42,134 nt of DNA from Deltaproteobacteria bacterium (GTDB lineage Bacteria > Desulfobacterota > Binatia > UBA12015). The notes under the pieces were generated by a model. It saw only the letters and a program-made list of their open reading frames with translations, made no database searches and had not been told where the DNA came from. Both the position numbers and the translations under genes were made by a program. The stretch covers positions 1 to 42,134 of the forward strand of contig VGTG01000036.1 in the NCBI GenBank assembly GCA_016874795.1, in the 5' to 3' direction. Each line of letters opens with the position of its first letter. Positions within the stretch are counted from its first letter, which is position 1. Below are positions 41,582 through 42,134 of this stretch, in pieces.

Positions 41582-41655
41582 CTGTGCCAGGGAAGTTCGT
41601 CTCGCGTGCGCTGCGAGACTCGGATGGCACACCGGGCGCGCGGACTGTGCCAGGG
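41582..41655. promoter_or_regulatory. Paired direct repeats and palindrome upstream of the sigma-54 site
   Basis: CTGTGCCAGGG occurs at 41582-41592 and 41645-41655, exactly 63 bp apart (six helical turns). They lie about 180 and 115 bp upstream of the predicted start site, the normal range for enhancer-binding-protein sites. Between them is a palindrome GTCTCGC/GCGAGAC (41599-41619), whose left arm recurs at 41707-41713. Seen directly; the activator is unknown. Confidence 0.4.
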
Positions 41656-41734
41656 TCGCACCACACAACGACACACTGTCACCTGCGGCGAACGGCGCAC
41701 CTCGCAGTCTCGCGGGTTTCTCGGCCCCCGGTCC

Positions 41735-41752
41735 TTGGCACGAGCCCTGCAA
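41735..41752 (+). promoter_or_regulatory. Sigma-54 (RpoN) -24/-12 promoter
   Basis: TTGGCACGAGCCCTGCAA fits the TTGGCACG-N4-TTGCA consensus with a single mismatch (C for the first T of TTGC). The invariant GG (41737-41738) and GC (41749-41750) are exactly 10 nt apart. Transcription would begin near 41762. No protein-coding ORF follows, but a strong hairpin does. Confidence 0.6.
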
Positions 41753-41761
41753 CGGACTCCT

Positions 41762-41835
41762 CACGTCCCCCAACCACCCCACGGGCCCTGCCGGATCCCC
41801 CCTCCCGCCGGCAGGGCCCTCCCTCTCTCCCCTGC
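41762..41835 (+). ncRNA. Putative sigma-54-dependent small RNA with C-rich loops
   Basis: From the predicted start a C-rich single-stranded leader (CCCCCAACCACCCC) leads into a perfect 12-bp stem GGGCCCTGCCGG/CCGGCAGGGCCC (41783-41794 with 41808-41819). The 13-nt loop contains six consecutive C then CCC, and a pyrimidine tract follows. The layout is that of a short sRNA of about 60-75 nt ending in a terminator stem, with C-rich loops able to pair with G-rich ribosome sites. It recalls the actinobacterial 6C RNA in style only. Expression is unproven. Confidence 0.4.
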
Positions 41836-41868
41836 CGCACCGAAGCGGCGAGCGCGGATCGAGAGACC

Positions 41869-41885
41869 GGGTCGGCAGCCGACCC
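41869..41885. other. Hairpin GGGTCGGC/GCCGACCC
   Basis: 8-bp arms about a single base (a real loop would open 1-2 pairs), 50 bp beyond the putative sRNA stem. It may be a further terminator or part of a longer RNA. Confidence 0.35.
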
Positions 41886-42009
41886 TCCCAGCGTCACCCA
41901 GGGCAAGCGAGGTTCCGACGGCCCGGCGAGACGCGACGACGGGCTCCTGGAATCGTTGCAGGGCCCCCGAAGCATGCTACCGCTCTAATGGGACACCCCC
42001 GGACGATTA

Positions 42010-42134
42010 GCCTGCATTTCTCACCAGATCACGTCGCGAGGCGGTCGAGAGTGCCGAAGATTCGCGAGCCTCGGACCGGAGGGCGACGCAGGCGTACTTG
42101 AACAGTACGTCGAGGAGCCCGGAGGGAGAAGCTC
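42010..42134. mobile_element. Second copy of the MITE-like element, cut by the window end
   Basis: The 125 bp present are identical to the first 125 bp of the element at 23982, with the same 21-bp end and a TA immediately outside (42008-42009). The right part lies beyond the window. Complete identity over 18 kb of separation implies recent transposition or gene conversion. Confidence 0.8.

Noticed and set aside
41960-42007. tRNA-like fragment on the minus strand (GAGCGGTAGCATGC near a D-loop consensus)
   Set aside because: No acceptor stem, anticodon arm or TTCGA T-loop can be drawn around it.
41679-42010. Overlapping ORFs on both strands in the tail region
   Set aside because: Pro/Arg/Ser-rich translations without a ribosome site, crossing the strong stems at 41783 and 41869; not believable as genes.

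Overview
The window is GC-rich, densely coded bacterial chromosome with short intergenic gaps and many start/stop overlaps. A SurA-type periplasmic chaperone points to a Gram-negative cell with an outer membrane, and there are several lipoprotein or exported proteins. The style (GC-rich, HadA/HadB-like dehydratases, thiolase, a sigma-70 with a long basic N-terminal tail, a possible sigma-54 site) resembles the former Deltaproteobacteria and relatives such as Myxococcota, Desulfobacterota or Binatota. I cannot fix the phylum from sequence reading alone. I see no rRNA, tRNA, CRISPR array, prophage or intact transposase.

Layout: 1-6005 is a nitrogen-assimilation operon on the minus strand (Lrp/AsnC regulator, gltB, and gltD cut by the window edge). 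6057-14111 is an envelope-type cluster: a YfhO-like polytopic membrane protein and four paralogous sulfatase-fold enzymes on alternating strands, all with Thr where sulfatases carry the formylglycine Cys/Ser. 14141-18842 is a likely operon surA - pdxA - phosphohexomutase - thiolase. 18919-20283 holds a HAD phosphatase and a Nudix hydrolase. 20383-23938 is a minus-strand operon: FadR-type GntR regulator, diiron-carboxylate protein, O-methyltransferase and two hot-dog dehydratase subunits. 24322-26884 is an acyl carrier protein - acyl-AMP ligase - GDPD module. 26926-28856 is a GT-C-like membrane protein divergent from a dolichol-phosphate-mannose-synthase-like GT2. Then come a DsbA-like lipoprotein, a PQQ-type sugar dehydrogenase lipoprotein, an acyl-ACP-thioesterase-like hot-dog protein and an orphan PAS histidine kinase. 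33486-38732 is a tightly coupled operon proS - pyrF - two M16 peptidase subunits. 39000-41126 is the primary sigma factor rpoD, followed by a 64-residue unknown protein with a perfect Shine-Dalgarno.

The non-coding sequence holds the most unusual signals. (i) A dispersed repeat of about 95 bp with two GC-rich hairpins lies at the 3' end of several minus-strand transcription units (20286, 23942, 29923, plus single-hairpin relics). (ii) A 180-bp MITE-like element with perfect 21-bp terminal inverted repeats and flanking TA dinucleotides is inserted inside one of those repeats. Its first 125 bp recur identically at the right edge of the window. (iii) A gene-free 658-bp tail after the small ORF contains a good sigma-54 -24/-12 site. 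Shortly downstream is a perfect 12-bp stem with a C-rich loop, and upstream are paired direct repeats 63 bp apart. Together they look like a sigma-54-driven small RNA locus.
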